A DNA stretch of 64,000 bases from Prorocentrum cordatum (GCA_963575745.1 CAUYUJ010003544.1:1-64000), one strand, 5' to 3'. Shown: positions 1 through 11,954, numbered from the stretch's first letter. Translations and numbers: made by a program. The notes: a model not told the origin generated them from the letters alone.

Positions 1-60
1 AGTGCCGCCTCCTCCCCTCCTCCCTCCTCTGCCCTCCAGAAGACAACAAGAACGCCACAG

Positions 61-265
61 GAACTGTCGAAACCCTGCCCGGATTCACCGAATCTGCGCT
101 GGGACCCCTGGCGGCGCCTCCTTCGCCGCCCCTGGCGCGCTCCGCGCACTAGGCTCCGCGCGCCAAGGATGGGGTCCAGTGCCGACCCCAGAAATCCGCG
201 CGAAGCTCCGACATGTTATCTTCATGTACTCTGTTGGCTTGTTCTTCCTAGGTCCTCGGTGCCCC
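61..265. repeat. Family E palindromic element, copy 1
   Basis: An imperfect long palindrome. A left arm with CGAATCTGCGCTGGGACCCC is mirrored by a right arm with GGGGTCCAGTGCCGACCCCA and AAATCCGCGCG. The GC-rich centre reads GGCGGCGCC and CTGGCGCGC. The same layout recurs at 15465, 21155, 29262 and 32340, with half or fragment copies at 25880 and 10826. It looks like a non-autonomous foldback element. Other reading frames across it are shadows. The interval 266-1857 has only GC-rich sequence without a convincing gene. Confidence 0.6.
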
Positions 266-1857
266 CCCATGCCCCATGCCCCTCTCCTTGCTCGTGCTCT
301 TGGGTGCGGCAGTGCCCGCGGGGACCTGCCCGAGCTTCGGGGTCTGGCCAGCGGGTGCGGGAGGGTGACGGAGACAGACGGGATGGAGGCACGGGCGGCG
401 AGAGAGAGAGAGAGAGAGACGCAGGGGAAAGGCGAGGGAGAAGACTGACGACCGCCACAGCGAGCAGAGCGGCGGCGAGACGGCCGCGTCGGCCAAAGGC
501 CCGCTGCCCACCCGCGACGCGGCCTGGTGCGCAGGGCACCCGGGTGCCCACGCGCGGGGCGCAGGGGGGCGGCGAAGGGAGGAGGCGGCGGGGAGGCCCG
601 GCGAGGCAGCCGAGGACGAGTGGCGCGGCGATGCCGCGCGACGGCGACGAGGGCCCGAGGACACTGCGCCCCTCCCCAACGAAAAAAAAAGTTCCTTCTG
701 TACACGTCGCTCATTCCTTATCGCGCTCACTTCTCATTGTGCTCGCTTCTGATTGTTCCGGCCCCCCTAGTGGCCAGGAAGAGGCCCAGGATAGAAGAAC
801 TAGAAAGGAACGGATCTTGGCGCCCCCAAAAAATGAAAGAGCTCTCGAAGAATCAGAAACGAACAGTGTGCACCGGCCCGACGGTGAGAGGAGACGGCAG
901 CGGTGGCCGCCTCCGTGGCGGCGTTCGCCCTCGCGACCGCCGAGCCCAGGCAGCCGTCCGTCCTGAAGATCTCCACCCAGCCGCCTGCGACGCTGGCCGC
1001 CAGGAGCTCCTCGGCAGGCTGGCTTCTCCTCTGTCGAGGAGGGGGTCGACGAATTGATCTCCTCGTTGAATCGTCACAAATACGTAGAATTGCTCGCAGA
1101 TTCGGCGAACCGATAAAATCTGAGGCATGCCAATTCTGTAGTCGATCCTCTACTCGACCTTCCCTTCCCATCAGTATCCTCCCTCCCCCGCCTCCCCCTT
1201 TGGACCCCCCTCTGTCCCCCTTATTCAACCCTCGTTTCCTCCTCCTTCTTGTCGTCCTCGTTGTGCTTCACCTCCCTTTGCTTGGCTCGCCCTGGGTCCT
1301 CTGGAGCTTTCTCTGGATCTTGGGGGGCGCTTGGGCAATCTTGACCGCTCTTCTTCGAGTGCCCAAGACCGTGTTATGACGGACCGCGTGGTGACCTCGG
1401 AGTTCCCAGCGACCTCACCGCGCGGTCCGCCACCGCAAGATCTAGGGGATCTCGAAGGCACCAGGCGCCCCGAGATGTCCTCGGAAGAAGACCCAAGTCC
1501 GAAAACCATGCGGCGACCCCGAAGCCCCTCGGAGTCCAGAGATCCAGATTGGATGGATGTGGGGCGCTTTCGGCCCTGAAAGGGCTTGAACAGGAACCGC
1601 TCTCGTTGCTTCATTCCTTTTCTCCATTCCTCCTCCTCTTCATCGTGCCCTGTGGACACTGGAGACAAACAGCAAAAATAATTTACCCTGGCGACGCACC
1701 CAACCCCTGCGCAACGCGGGGCGCAAATAGTTACGGACACTTTGTAAGGGGGGCGATGACGGAGCGAGGGTTACATGTGTCTGCAGACGGAATTCGGGAG
1801 ACTCGCAGGACACTGGCTACAGGACAAGGACTAGATAAAGCTGAGCAGTTACAATCC

Positions 1858-3690
1858 CTGAGCACCCCTAGTCACTTCGAAAGCGGGGATCTCATATCGC
1901 AGCCCCCGAGAGATGGCAAGGTCTAACTTGAGCTGTGGCGAGGTCCCATAAACAATAACGGTTCGAGGATGATGTGATCGAGGGCCAAATTGTGCTGGGC
2001 CCCCCAGCAGGCCTCGAAAGTGGCGACAGTTTCACAGATCGCAGCCCCCCAGGGATGGCGAGGTCTAATTTGAATCTGCGCGTGGCGTCACTGTGCTGGG
2101 CCCCCCAGCAGACCTCGAAAGTGGCGACAGTTTCACAGATCGCAGACCCCCAGGGATGGCGAGGTCTAATTTGGGTCCGCGCGTGGCGTCACTGTGCTGG
2201 GCCCCCCAGCAGGCATCGAAAGTGGCGACAGTTTAACAGATCGCAGCCCCCCAGGGATGGCGAGGTCTAATTTGGGTCCGCGCGTGGCGTCACTGTGCTG
2301 GGCCCCCCAGCAGGCCTCGAAAGTGGCGACAGTTTCACAGATCACAGCCCCCCAGGGATGGCGAGGTCTAATTTGGGTCCGCCCGTGGCGTCACTGTGCT
2401 GGGCCCCCCCAGCAGGCCTCGAAAGTGGCGACAGTTTCACAGATCGCAGCCCCCCAGGGATGGCGAGGTCTAATTTGAATCCGCGCGTCGCCCTCACTGT
2501 GCTGGGCCCCCCAGCAGGCCTCGAAAATGGCGACAGTTTCGCAGATCGCAGCCCCCCAGGGATGGCGAGGTCTAATTTGAATCCGCGCGTGGCCCTCACT
2601 GTGCTGGGCCCCCCAGCAGGCCTCGAAAATAGCGACAGTTTCGCAGATCGCAGCCCCCCAGGGACGGCGAGGTCTAATTTGGGTCCGCCCGTGGCCCTCA
2701 CTGTGCTGGGCCCCCCAGCAGGCCTCGAAAATGGCGACAGTTTCGCAGATCGCAGCCCCCCAGGGATGGCGAGGTCTAGTTTGAATCTGCGCGTGGCCCT
2801 CACTGTGCTGGGCCCCCCAGCAGGCCTCGAAAATGGCGACAGTTTCACAGATCGCAGCCCCCCCAGGGATGGCGAGGTCTAATTTGAATCTGCGCGTCGC
2901 CCTCACTGCGCTGGGCCCCCCAGCAGGCCTCGAAAATGGCGACAGTTTCACAGATCGCAACCCCCCCAGGGATGGCGAGGTCTAATTTGAATCTGCGCGT
3001 CGCCCTCACTTTGCTGGGCCCCCCAGCAGGCCTCGAAAATGGCGACAGTTTCACAGATCGCACCCCCCCCAGGGATGGCGAGGTCTAATTTGAATCTGCG
3101 CGGGGCCCTCACTTTGCTGGGCCCCCCAGCAGGCCTCGAAAATGGCGACAGTTTCACAGATCGCAGCCCCCCAGGGATGGCGATGTCTAATTTGAATCTG
3201 CCCGTGGCCCTCACTGTGCTGGGCCCCCCAGCAGGCCTCGAAAATGGCGACAGTTTCACAGATCGCAGCCCCCCCCAGGGACGGCGAGGTCTCATTTGAA
3301 TCTGCCCGTGGCCCTCACTGTGTTGGGCCCCCCAGCAGGCCTCGAAAATGGCGACAGTTTCACATATCGCAGCCCCCCAGGGATGGCGAGGTCTAATTTG
3401 AATCTGCGCGTCGCCCTCACTGTGCTGAGCCCCCCAGCACGCCTCGAAAATGGCGACAGTTTCACAGATCGCAGCCCCCCCAGGGATGGCGAGGTATAAT
3501 TTGAATCTGCGCGTCGCCCTCACTGTGCTGGGCCCCCCAGCAGGCCTCGAAAATGGCGACAGTTTCACAGATCGCAGCCCCCCCAGGGATGGCGAGGTCT
3601 AATTTGAATCTGCGCGTCGCCCTTACTTTGCTGGGCCCCCCAGCAGGCCTCGAAAATGGCGACAGTTTCACAGATCGCAGCCCCCCACAG
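1858..3690. repeat. 102-bp satellite array, about 18 units
   Basis: A tandem array of a roughly 102-bp unit containing GATGGCGAGGTCTAATTTG and CACTGTGCTGGGCCCCCC. Units begin near 1877, 2013, 2112, 2214, 2311, 2417 and so on to 3649. The first units are more diverged. Because 102 is divisible by 3, long open frames appear in several phases (34-residue repeats), but no frame is favoured. I treat it as non-coding satellite. Confidence 0.92.
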
Positions 3691-3959
3691 GCAAGACAGG
3701 AAGAGGCAGGGAGGGAGGGAGGAGGAAGGAAGGAAGGAGTGGAGACCACACTGCTCTATTCAAACGAATACCCAACCAAGGAGGGATGGGAACAAACGAT
3801 ACAAGCAACAAGCAGCAAGCAATGCAACGTTCTGGAAGCATACAGACAGCCAGGCGAACCATTGCGAAACATTGCTTTCATTTTTTTTGGTTGCTGTTTT
3901 TGTTTGCGTGGTTTCCCTATGGTTTCCTTTGGTTATACCCCCCCCCCCCCCCAGGGGAT

Positions 3960-4020
3960 TCGAAAGAGGAGGAAGGGGAGGATGAGGAGGCGGAGGAGGG
4001 GGAGAGAGGAGGAAGAGGAG

Positions 4021-4055
<35 letters not shown>

Positions 4056-5205
4056 GAAAGATGTGGAGGAGGAGGACCAAGAAAAGGGCATCCACAAATG
4101 GATGCCCCGTCTGCCATGTGGACGCAAGGTCCCAGACACTGCGCGTGATCTTGCAACACAATGCGATGCCGTGTCTGCCACATGTGGAACAGCTCAGCCC
4201 ATCTCAGATGAGACAGGGGATGCTAGCGTCTATCAGAGAGCAGGATGCACCGGGGGAATCCAAAACATGGGTTCCCACCTCCGCGCCCGGAAACACGGCC
4301 GTTCGCAGGTACGAGATTTACGATAAGCCCATCAAGTAATATGGACAACACCGGCTTCCAACATTGACTGACGCATTACCAATACAATAGTGCTGGTGGT
4401 GCTTGTGGTGCTGCTGCTGGTGCTGCTGGGAATGCTGGTGCTGGTCCCTCTGGTGCTGCGCCTGGTGCTGGTGCCGCACTGCTCCAGCGATTTCGTCAAA
4501 AGAACGAGGGCATCCTAAAACGGGAGGCCCTTGCCATCTCACAGGGGGCCCGACGTCGACGTCCTGCTGTGATGGGGAGGCCGAGCTCGAGCGCCGCCTC
4601 GACGTGGAGGGCGAAGACGCACCCGCGGGGGGGGGGGGGGCGACGGCGACGACGGACACTTTCTCCCCAGTCGGCTCGAGGTGCTGCGGCAACATAGCCA
4701 GAAAGGCAACTGCGCACCGCGCGCACGAACCGAGAGGCGCGTGCAGCGTGCTGCCGACTCACCCTGGGGCACCAGCGGCGCGCGCCCTCGTCGGCGGCGC
4801 GCGCCCCGCCCTTTGCCCGAGCCGAGAGCGGCAGCACCGCCCGCGCGTGGGTGCCCCGCTCACTCGGCACGTAGATCTGGGCCTGCACGAAATCGCGTAC
4901 TTGCGACTGGCCGTGTTTTTTGGGGCGCGGGGGTGGGAACTATTTGTGTTCCCCCGTGCATCCTGCAATCTGGTGGACGCCACTCTCCCCTGTCTCATCT
5001 GAAAGGGCATCGCAGTTGCGATGCCCTCTTCTGCCACATTGTTGAAAGGTCACGCGCAGTGTCTGGGACCTTGCGGCCACATGGCAGAAGGGGCATCCAT
5101 TTGTGGATGCCCCTTTCTCGATCCTCCTCCTCCTCCTCATCCTCTCCCTCCGTCTGCTCCTCCTCCTCCTCCTCCTCCTCCTCCTCCTCCTCCTCTTCCT
5201 CATAA
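3960..5205. repeat. 1.2-kb foldback with microsatellite-tipped arms
   Basis: Two inverted arms, about 3990-4325 and 4880-5205, flank roughly 550 bp. The left arm reads GGGCATCCACAAATGGATGC then AAGGTCCCAGACACTGCGCG. The right arm has the reverse complements, CGCGCAGTGTCTGGGACCTT then GCATCCATTTGTGGATGCCC. The outer tips are a (GAGGAG)n run on the left and (CTCCTC)n on the right, so even the microsatellites are in inverted orientation. No transposase gene lies between the arms. Confidence 0.85.
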
Positions 5206-5479
5206 TCCGCCGACCCTGTCGGCGTGTGTGAGGGGCTCTTCCGTTCGACTCGTCGTCGCCGTCTTCCTGAGTTCCACTCACCTGGGCCCTCTTCCTCAGA
5301 CAAGCCGTCCACAGCGAAATTGGACAACGTCGTAGTTCAGTCGAAAGGAAGCCCCTTCCCTTTGATCCCTTCCCCGCGCGGGGGGGACGGGGTCCCGGGG
5401 ACCCTGGGGGGATCCTGGGGGGGTCCTGGGAGGGTCCCGGGGGGGTCCCGGTGGGGGGTCGCCACCCAGATTCGTTTTC

Positions 5480-6070
5480 CTCCGGGGGGGTAGCAAGGCC
5501 AAGAAAAGCCCAAAGACGGGCCAAGAGCGCCCCAAGACATCCCCCAAGACGGTACAAGAGCGCCACGCATCGACGAACGATCGCCCCAAGACGTTCAAGA
5601 CTGCTCGAAAACGGCCCAAGAGGCCCCCAAGAAGCTCCAAGAGAGCGCCAAGAGCACTCCCAAGAGGGCCCCAGGAGCCAAACCCGTCAATTTTCAATTG
5701 TTGTTTGAATGATTTCAGCTTTCTCGCCTTTTCGGCTTTCCGACGGTCCAAGACGGCCCAAGAGGCCCCCACGAGCGCCCCAAGACGGCCCAAGATGCCT
5801 CCAAGAGGGCTCCAAGAGGGACGCATGACGGCCCAAGAGGCGCCGAAGACGGCCCAAGAGGGCCCCAAGACGGGCCCAAGAGAGTGCCCAGATGGGGGCG
5901 AGGAACCGAGAATTCTAGACTTCCGCCCCATGAGGCCCCCAGGAAGACCCAAGAGGCCTCCAAGAAGCTCCAAGAGCGCTCAAGCCGCCCCAAGAGGCCC
6001 CAAGAAGCTTCCAAGAAGCCCCCATGAAGCCCCAAGAGGCCCCCAAACTGCTCCCCAGAGGTTCCCGAGA
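5480..6070. repeat. Degenerate CCAAGA/GGCCCCCAAGACGG repeat tract
   Basis: About 590 bp made of short variable units built on CCAAGACGGCCCAAGAGGCC. On the minus strand it reads as Leu-Gly-Pro-Ser-Trp-like repeats in more than one frame (225-aa and 138-aa open stretches). The lack of a preferred frame argues for a simple-sequence repeat rather than a gene. Confidence 0.7.
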
Positions 6071-6489
6071 GCGCTCCGAAGAGACACACGTCAGCGTCGT
6101 CGCCGCATCCTCCCCCTCCTCCTCCTGCCACTCCTCCTGCCCCTCCTCCGGAGCCTCCTCCAACTGCTCATTCCTCCTCCTGCTCGTCCCCCGCGTCCTC
6201 CTGCTGTTGCCCCACCTCGCCCACCGCCTCCTCGTTCTCATTCTGCTCATCCTTCGGCTAGTCCTGCTTGTCCTCCTCCTCCTCCTCCTCCTCCCTCGTC
6301 TTCTTCGTCGTCGTCGATCAGGGTCGGCGGCACCGGTCGTCAAGCCTCTCCAATCAGAATCCCCTGAGGGACGTTGCTCGGAAGGCTCGGACGGCCTCCT
6401 GCCTCCTTCCGCGAGGCTCTCTCTGCGCGGGCCTCCCTTCGGGGCCCCGCGGGGCGAGCAGCGCCCTACGGGCGCCCCGCAGGGCCCCG

Positions 6490-6780
6490 CGGGGCCCTGC
6501 GGGGCTTCGCTGCCCCCTCCTCCTCCTCCTCCCCTCCTCCTCCTCCTCCTCCTCCTCTCCTCGTTCCTCTCCTCCTACCGCTCCCTCCCTCCTCCCTCCT
6601 CCTCTCTCTCCTCTCTCTCTCCCTCCCTCTCCCTCCTCCTCCTCTCTCCTCTCCTTCCTCCTCCCCATCCTCCTCCCATTCCTCTCCTCCTCCTCCTCCT
6701 CCTCCCTCCTCCTCCTCCTCCTCCTCCTCCTCCTCCTCCTCCTCCTCCTCCTCCTCCTCCTCCTCCTCCTCCTCCTCCAC
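6490..6780. repeat. CTC/TCC microsatellite
   Basis: An interrupted pyrimidine tract that becomes a pure (TCC)n run from about 6695 to 6778. It ends about 25 bp before a family A element. If transcribed leftwards it would encode poly-Glu or poly-Arg, depending on the splice site chosen for the adjacent exon. Confidence 0.9.
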
Positions 6781-6804
6781 GACAAAGCTGGGACGAGGAT
6801 AGCA

Positions 6805-6967
6805 TTAGGTCGGGCATGTCCTCCTACAGGCGGAGTTTGGATGACAAGTAAAGAATATTCAAGGACTAGACAAAACTAATAACTCAAATTACTAACAGAA
6901 ATCGTCCCCTGATTATTTCTGGCCTATTTTTGAACATTCCTCCTGTAGAAGGACCTGCCCGACTTAA
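6805..6967 (+). mobile_element. Family A introner-like element, copy 1
   Basis: The left end is TTAGGTCGGGCATGTCCTCC and the right end is TCCTGTAGAAGGACCTGCCC followed by GACTTAA. The 163-bp element is bounded by ggatagca and ggatctca, a 6/8 match to an 8-bp target duplication. The internal block ATCGTCCCCTGATTATTTCT matches the other copies. The flanks on the minus strand are open and protein-like. No AG lies exactly at the element/duplication junction here, so splicing would need a shifted site. Confidence 0.85.
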
Positions 6968-7138
6968 GGATCTCATCGGGCGAGGACACACCGGGAATCT
7001 CTGAGATCCGGCGGCTCGGGAGGCTGTCGCGGGCGCCGCGGCCTTCGCAGAGCGAACTCCGCGGAGAGGCCTGGGGGCGCCCGGGAACGCTGTGGGCGGA
7101 CTTGGACTTCTCCTCGTCGTGGCCCCGTGCGACCCCCT
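6968..7138 (-). CDS. Candidate internal exon, unknown protein
   Basis: The minus strand is open and reads as a polar, low-complexity-free peptide that includes GHDEEKSKSAHSVPGR and ISEIPGVSSPDEI. It runs into the family A element at 6967. A possible AG acceptor lies at about 7139. Past the element the same frame continues into LVPALS and then the microsatellite. No domain was recognised. The exon call rests only on composition, the open frame and the adjacent introner-like element. Confidence 0.4.
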
Positions 7139-7300
7139 CTTGGCGGCGCGCAGAGGGGGGTAGGGGGAGGGGGGAAGGCTTCTTAGAAGCACCCCTGCTT
7201 CTTAGAAGGTGCGGGCCTTCTCTGTAGATGTAAGGCCGGCGCCTTCTAAGAAGCGGCCTCCTTCTAAGAAGCCCTCCCCCCTCCCCATACCCCCTCCTGC
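7130..7300. repeat. Family G hairpin element, copy 1
   Basis: Contains the palindromes AAGGCTTCTTAGAAGC and GCTTCTTAGAAGG, mirrored by CCTTCTAAGAAGC. Inverted GGGGGAGGGGGG and CCCCCCTCCCC flanks complete a foldback of about 150 bp. A second copy lies at 38640-38815 and shares the entry sequence TTGGCGGCGCGCAGA. Confidence 0.75.
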
Positions 7301-7313
7301 TCGCCGCCGACTC

Positions 7314-7652
7314 TCACCTCCCACCTCGGCGTTCCGCCGCGATGGGGCCCGGATGTACATTTCTGCCAGCGGCCAGCGTGCACTGCTCGTGGGCGCGAGC
7401 CGGTCGCCCCAGGGGGGCGGCGTCCTCGTGGTCGTTGTGCGCGAGGGACATCTGGTCTCTGGCGGGCAGGCCAGCAGGGACGAGGCCGGTGATCCCGGGC
7501 TGCATCGAGCAAGTGCACCTGCCGTCGCTCGAGTCGTAGCCGTACAGGCTGAGGTCGTCACCTCGGGGGAGGAGGAGGAAGGGGATGCGTAGACGCAGGA
7601 GGAGCAGGAACCGAGTCAGAATCGTAATCAAGAGCACCAGAGGAAAAAGCAC
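7314..7652 (-). CDS. Hypothetical ORF, possibly an exon
   Basis: A 112-codon open frame. It starts with a hydrophobic stretch (MLFPLVLLITILTRFLLLL) that could be a membrane segment or signal anchor. It then continues with varied sequence including GDDLSLYGYDSSDGRCTCSM. Amino-acid use looks more protein-like than the neighbouring frames. No family was recognised and no splice sites were assigned. It may be only a fragment. Confidence 0.3.
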   Translation of the reverse strand: MLFPLVLLITILTRFLLLLRLRIPFLLLPRGDDLSLYGYDSSDGRCTCSMQPGITGLVPAGLPARDQMSLAHNDHEDAAPLGRPARAHEQCTLAAGRNVHPGPIAAERRGGR

Positions 7653-8692
7653 AGGTACGAGGACTGGAATGATGCCAGTGATGGAGGGATCGCAGTCATG
7701 AGTCTGTCGGTTAGGGCTGCAGACGCAGGGAGACGAGGATCAGGGCGCGGTGGTGAAGCAAGACGTGAAGATGGTTGGCACGGAGGCAAGCGACGTTTCC
7801 TGCTGGGCCAGGGCCCCAGCAAGTCATGTGGCAAGTCTAAAATGCCCCAGTGCCACGCGCTCCAATCTGAGCGCTGTTGTTTTCGGGCTGGAGGAGCTCA
7901 GATTTCTAGATTCTTCAACGCACCAATGCAGCCACCACAACCGATGGCCTCCAGACAACACTTCTGAAAGCGCGCGCTGCCAGCAACATGTACTTTGGTA
8001 GAAAAGCCAAAGGAGGGAGCCACACCAGAGGATCCCGCGCGTGCGTACACTTACAAGGCCTTGCCAATGGCACTCGCACTGCTGTCGCTCAAGGGTAAGT
8101 GTAAAGAAAAACGGAAGAAGGGGAACATAAGGCGAGGAAGGGAATGGGAGAGAGGGGGTGAGGAGCGAAGAGAGAAGCTGCGGAAAAGCAGTTAACAACC
8201 GTAAGCTCGCACAAGCGCAAACGAGCCCAGCCGAACGGGACCCGCTCAGAGGGCCCTCGCTAGCAGAGGCGTGCGCCACAAATTAGGAGAGGAGCGGCGA
8301 GAGAAGACGATAGGGAGAGAGGGAGGGAGAGAGGGAAAGAGAGAGAGAGAGAGATGAGGCACATCATAAACTAAAGAACGAAGCGACGATGACGGTAAGC
8401 CTGACCCTCCGTACGTAGTTCGGAGCTTACGCTCCTGAGCGACATGAGCGCGCAAAACACGCCATTGAGAAACCATACGCGCGCATCCAATCGCAACAAC
8501 AACGACATTTCCGCTATCGGCAACGGCCTGCCCGGGAGGATGTGCTCGCAGGACCCGGGTCTCGGTGCTGTCTAAGGGGATCCAGAAGGGAATCACGCTT
8601 CTCGCTCTTGGGGTCGCCTCCGCGCACGATCATCCTGAGCTCCTGCTCACCTCGCTCGTCCGCCTTCTCCTCCTCCTCTACAGGGGCCCCAG

Positions 8693-8852
<160 letters not shown>

Positions 8853-8854
8853 GG

Positions 8855-9000
8855 GGCGTCCATTCCCTGTGCTTTTTTTGGTTTCGTGCGTGTTTTTTTC
8901 GCCAAATTATCAAGGATGCTCCTCGATGGCCCTCGCCGAGAAAAAAAGGCACACGTCCGAGCGATGCCAGGGAGCCCGGGTGACGCGCGCGGCTCCGCGG
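8855..9000. repeat. Family L dispersed repeat, copy 1
   Basis: The segment GGGCGTCCATTCCCTGTGCT, then TTCGTGCGTG, GGATGCTCCTCGATGG and GTCCGAGCGATGCC, recurs at about 20110-20235 at high similarity. This copy joins directly onto the CA microsatellite. Element ends are not resolved. Confidence 0.75.
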
Positions 9001-9078
9001 CCCAAGGCTAGAAACGGGGGAGGAAGGTCGAAGCGCGGGTGCGCGGCTGCTCTGACTAAGGCAACGCTCCCGTCGCCC

Positions 9079-9438
9079 GAACTGGACACGCTGCCGGATA
9101 CGAGGGCGTGAAGGTGGCATTGCTCTTCCTTGATGGACCGTGTGTGCTCCCAAAGGCGCAGAGCGCCTGAACTGGACACGCTGCCGGATACGAGGGCGTG
9201 AAGGTGGCATTGCTCTTCCTTGATGGACCGTGTGTGCTCCCAAAGGCGCAGAGCGCCTGAACTGGACACGCTGCCGGATACGAGGGCGTGAAGGTGGCAT
9301 TGCTCTTCCTTGATGGACCGTGTGTGCTCCCAAAGGCGCAGAGCGCCTGAACTGGACACGCTGCCGGATACGAGGGCGTGAAGGTGGCATTGCTCTTCCT
9401 TGATGGACCGTGTGTGCTCCCAAAGGCGCAGTGTAATG
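9079..9438. repeat. Four near-identical 90-bp tandem units
   Basis: Units beginning GAACTGGACACGCTGCCGGA occur at 9079, 9169, 9259 and 9349, exactly 90 bp apart and essentially identical. The period preserves frame, so a 30-residue repeat is open on the minus strand (it contains SIKEEQCHLHALVSGS) in at least three phases. Identity this high points to recent amplification. No spacer/repeat structure typical of CRISPR is present. Confidence 0.95.
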
Positions 9439-9439
9439 A

Positions 9440-10825
9440 CTTGCTACGTGGCCCCATGGATGCACTGGAGCAACGTAACACTCGACACGTGTGCGCGGAG
9501 GAGATCGGCGGTGACGTGCGGAACTGACTTTATATGCGTGTTTGTTACGACATCGCCCTGTGCTAGCACGTATGGCATTCCGTCTTCTTGGCGGCATCGA
9601 TTGGAGGTGTTGGTGTTCGCTGGTTCCCAGCACACTCGGTGACGGATGAGAAGAAGACAAGTGGCTAACGAATTGAGCACCGATTTGATTTCTTGGGACC
9701 TCTGGTGTCGGACAGCGAGAGGCGCCTCATCGTCGTGATCACGCGAAGGTGCGATGTGTTCCCCTCAATGCCCTGGTTCCAACATGTGCATGTAATCACT
9801 AATCCAAACATTGTTGTTCTTGCATGCTTGAATCTGGAATCCTGGTGGACACCGAATCCTTCCAGTGCATCCTCGAATATGCAGTCTGACTGCCGCTGCG
9901 CACGAGCGGTAACAATTGTCCCAGCGGCACCCTGGCGCAAAACAAGACCCCCACTGCCTCGGAACAGAGGCGACAATGCGTGCGGCTTATCCAGCCGTGG
10001 CGCGACTCCACCGAACACGCTGGCATTCTCACTTGAAACGTCTGTGTCAGCAGTGGGAAGTTTACAGCAATCGCCGATGCTTTAGACACCTCCAGCCGGA
10101 CCTTTTCAATTTACACTAGCAGCGCTGCCTTCCGCACTTCTTGCATCAACAACGCCGACCTCTGGTGATGACCGCATTCGACTTGGAGCCTGGGACGCTG
10201 GCTTCCTTCCCTCCTCCACAGCCGACGAGCACCGTCCTGTCGACGAGCACTGCGGCGGACACGCTCCGGGCGCGCCAGGTGGCGCTGCGCATCACCAGTG
10301 GAGGAATAGTGCGGCCATCTGCGCTGCACTCCTGCGTTTGTGTTGTCCACGTGGCCTGAAGTGCCATATCAGAGCTCGGGTAACGTGCAGGCACCCAGAA
10401 CGATGAACGATCAGGGGATAATGCGTAGTGGCCGAGGCAATCGCATCGGCCTTCACGTGCAAGGACCCACGCAGTTTGAGTCGTACTTTATTCGGTTGCA
10501 ACCATCACCGCTGCCATGCCCATTGCCAGTCGCCGCTGCTGCTCGCGAAAAACTAACCATGAGTCGCGGGCGAAGCAACCAGGATAATAAGGACGAGCAC
10601 GAGGATGACGACGAACAAGCAACAATAGCTGCGCGCGCGTGTAGGCAAGGGCACGGCAAACTTTACGTCGTTATGCCTTGCGCGTTAAATTCGGATAGGA
10701 CAACTCAGCCCAGGACAATCGCACGTCCTTCGACATCGGCCAACTCTGGGCCACTGGCGTTTTCAACCTTGAACGCCCGCGCTGGCGCCAATACCCGCGA
10801 CCACCTGCCGTATCGAAAAAAACAA
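9440..10825. other. Unassigned unique sequence
   Basis: Lower repeat content than its surroundings. Short open frames exist on both strands, for example 9665-10018 minus and 10340-10834 plus. None shows a domain, a coding bias I can judge, or good splice context. It may be intron or intergenic DNA. Confidence 0.4.
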
Positions 10826-10960
10826 ACGGCATGAGCAGAAACTGCTGGAAATCTGCGCGGAATTCTTGGATGGCCGCTTTGCCCCTCTCACTGATGACGC
10901 TAGGTCGGGCATGTCCTCCTAAAGGCGGACGTTGGAAGAGAAACAAAATTACGTTACCGA
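10826..10960 (+). mobile_element. Family E fragment next to a solo left end of family A
   Basis: AAATCTGCGCGGAATTCTTGGATGG at 10850-10874 (first 20 bases AAATCTGCGCGGAATTCTTG) is the family E arm. About 25 bp further, CTAGGTCGGGCATGTCCTCC begins a family A left end at 10900. No matching right end is found in the next 400 bp, so this copy is truncated. Confidence 0.6.
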
Positions 10961-11476
10961 GGAAACCCACACACTTAAGTTTAATCATATGCGTTTGCAT
11001 ATCATGGCCATCTATGCGCAATCATGCGTTCTGAACCCTTGTCGCGAATGTTTCCTCATTTTGCCATCCATCATACCATTGCTTGAACCTTCTCCCCCTT
11101 CCCCGCCTTCTATCCTCCATCGGGGAAAGTTTGAGGTGGTCACCGAAGGCCGTTTCCAGGGGGGGCAGCAAGCAAGGAGGCAATGCAAGACGATCTGCCG
11201 CATCGCGGTGTCAGGGGGCCACTTTGGAAATCGGTGCAAATCAAAGCCCTCGCGCAAACGCTCTAGGGAGCCTCCAGAGTGATCTTCTCTCCATCCCCTC
11301 ATGCTGCGTTCTCCCGCGCCCCTGCCTCATTTTCCCACCTAGGTCGGCCGATTTTGTCTTGCAATGTTCTCACACAGGTTCCACGTCTGCCCCCGCGTCG
11401 GGGAATCTCTTAGCTGCACGCGCAATGGAATGTCAATGCAGACGTAAACCGCCTGCATGCAACCTGTAAGTGCCCT

Positions 11477-11905
11477 TCAATGGAAAATCTCTGAGCTGCG
11501 GTTGCCGCGAGGACAACAGCTGGGCGGCCACGAGGCGTCAAGCCGCTCTGCCAGGGTCGCCTGGCGCGCGCGGTGCGCGACGCCTTCCGCGTCTCGCAAA
11601 GAATCGATGCCATGATGCTCCGCGGCGGCTCGAAACGTCCATCGCCGGGGGGCGGCGTCGCTCGCCCTTCCGTAGAATTTGGCGCCGGCTCCACCGAGCA
11701 CGTCAGGCTGCAAAGCGAACAGGCGAAGAGTAAGTACATCCATCTCGTAGCTCGGGTGGCCCTTGGAGTACCTGTTGAAAGTTTGCCGCAAGTTGGCATC
11801 GGCACCCTTTTCGGGCGGTCGTCACTGTGGATCATCCGCTCGTTTCTCAGCAAACGACCTGTACCATCCGACAGCTTTCTTATCCGCCTGGGCGCGCAAA
11901 CAGGT
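11477..11905 (-). pseudogene. Fragment of an unrecognised protein gene
   Basis: On the minus strand a frame containing ADKKAVGWYRSFAEKRADDP is followed by a TGA stop. The same frame then reopens as FNRYSKGHPSYEMDVLTLRL and GGAGAKFYGRASDAAPRRW. The charged, aromatic-containing sequence resembles real protein on both sides of the stop. It is therefore either a decayed gene or a spliced one. I do not recognise the family. Confidence 0.4.
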
Positions 11906-11954
11906 CACCGCGACCGACTGTCGCAGGCTCCGCGACCAAGGTCCCCGGCATCCA

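Noticed and set aside
1974-3749. Overlapping ORFs of 168-206 codons across the 102-bp array
   Set aside because: The period is divisible by 3, so several frames are open at once; unit variation shows no bias for any frame.
5296-6131. Leu-Gly-Pro-Ser-Trp repeat protein
   Set aside because: Two frames give equally good repeats of the degenerate CCAAGA tract, which points to simple sequence.
9079-9438. CRISPR-like array
   Set aside because: Units are directly tandem with no variable spacers, and the genome is eukaryotic.
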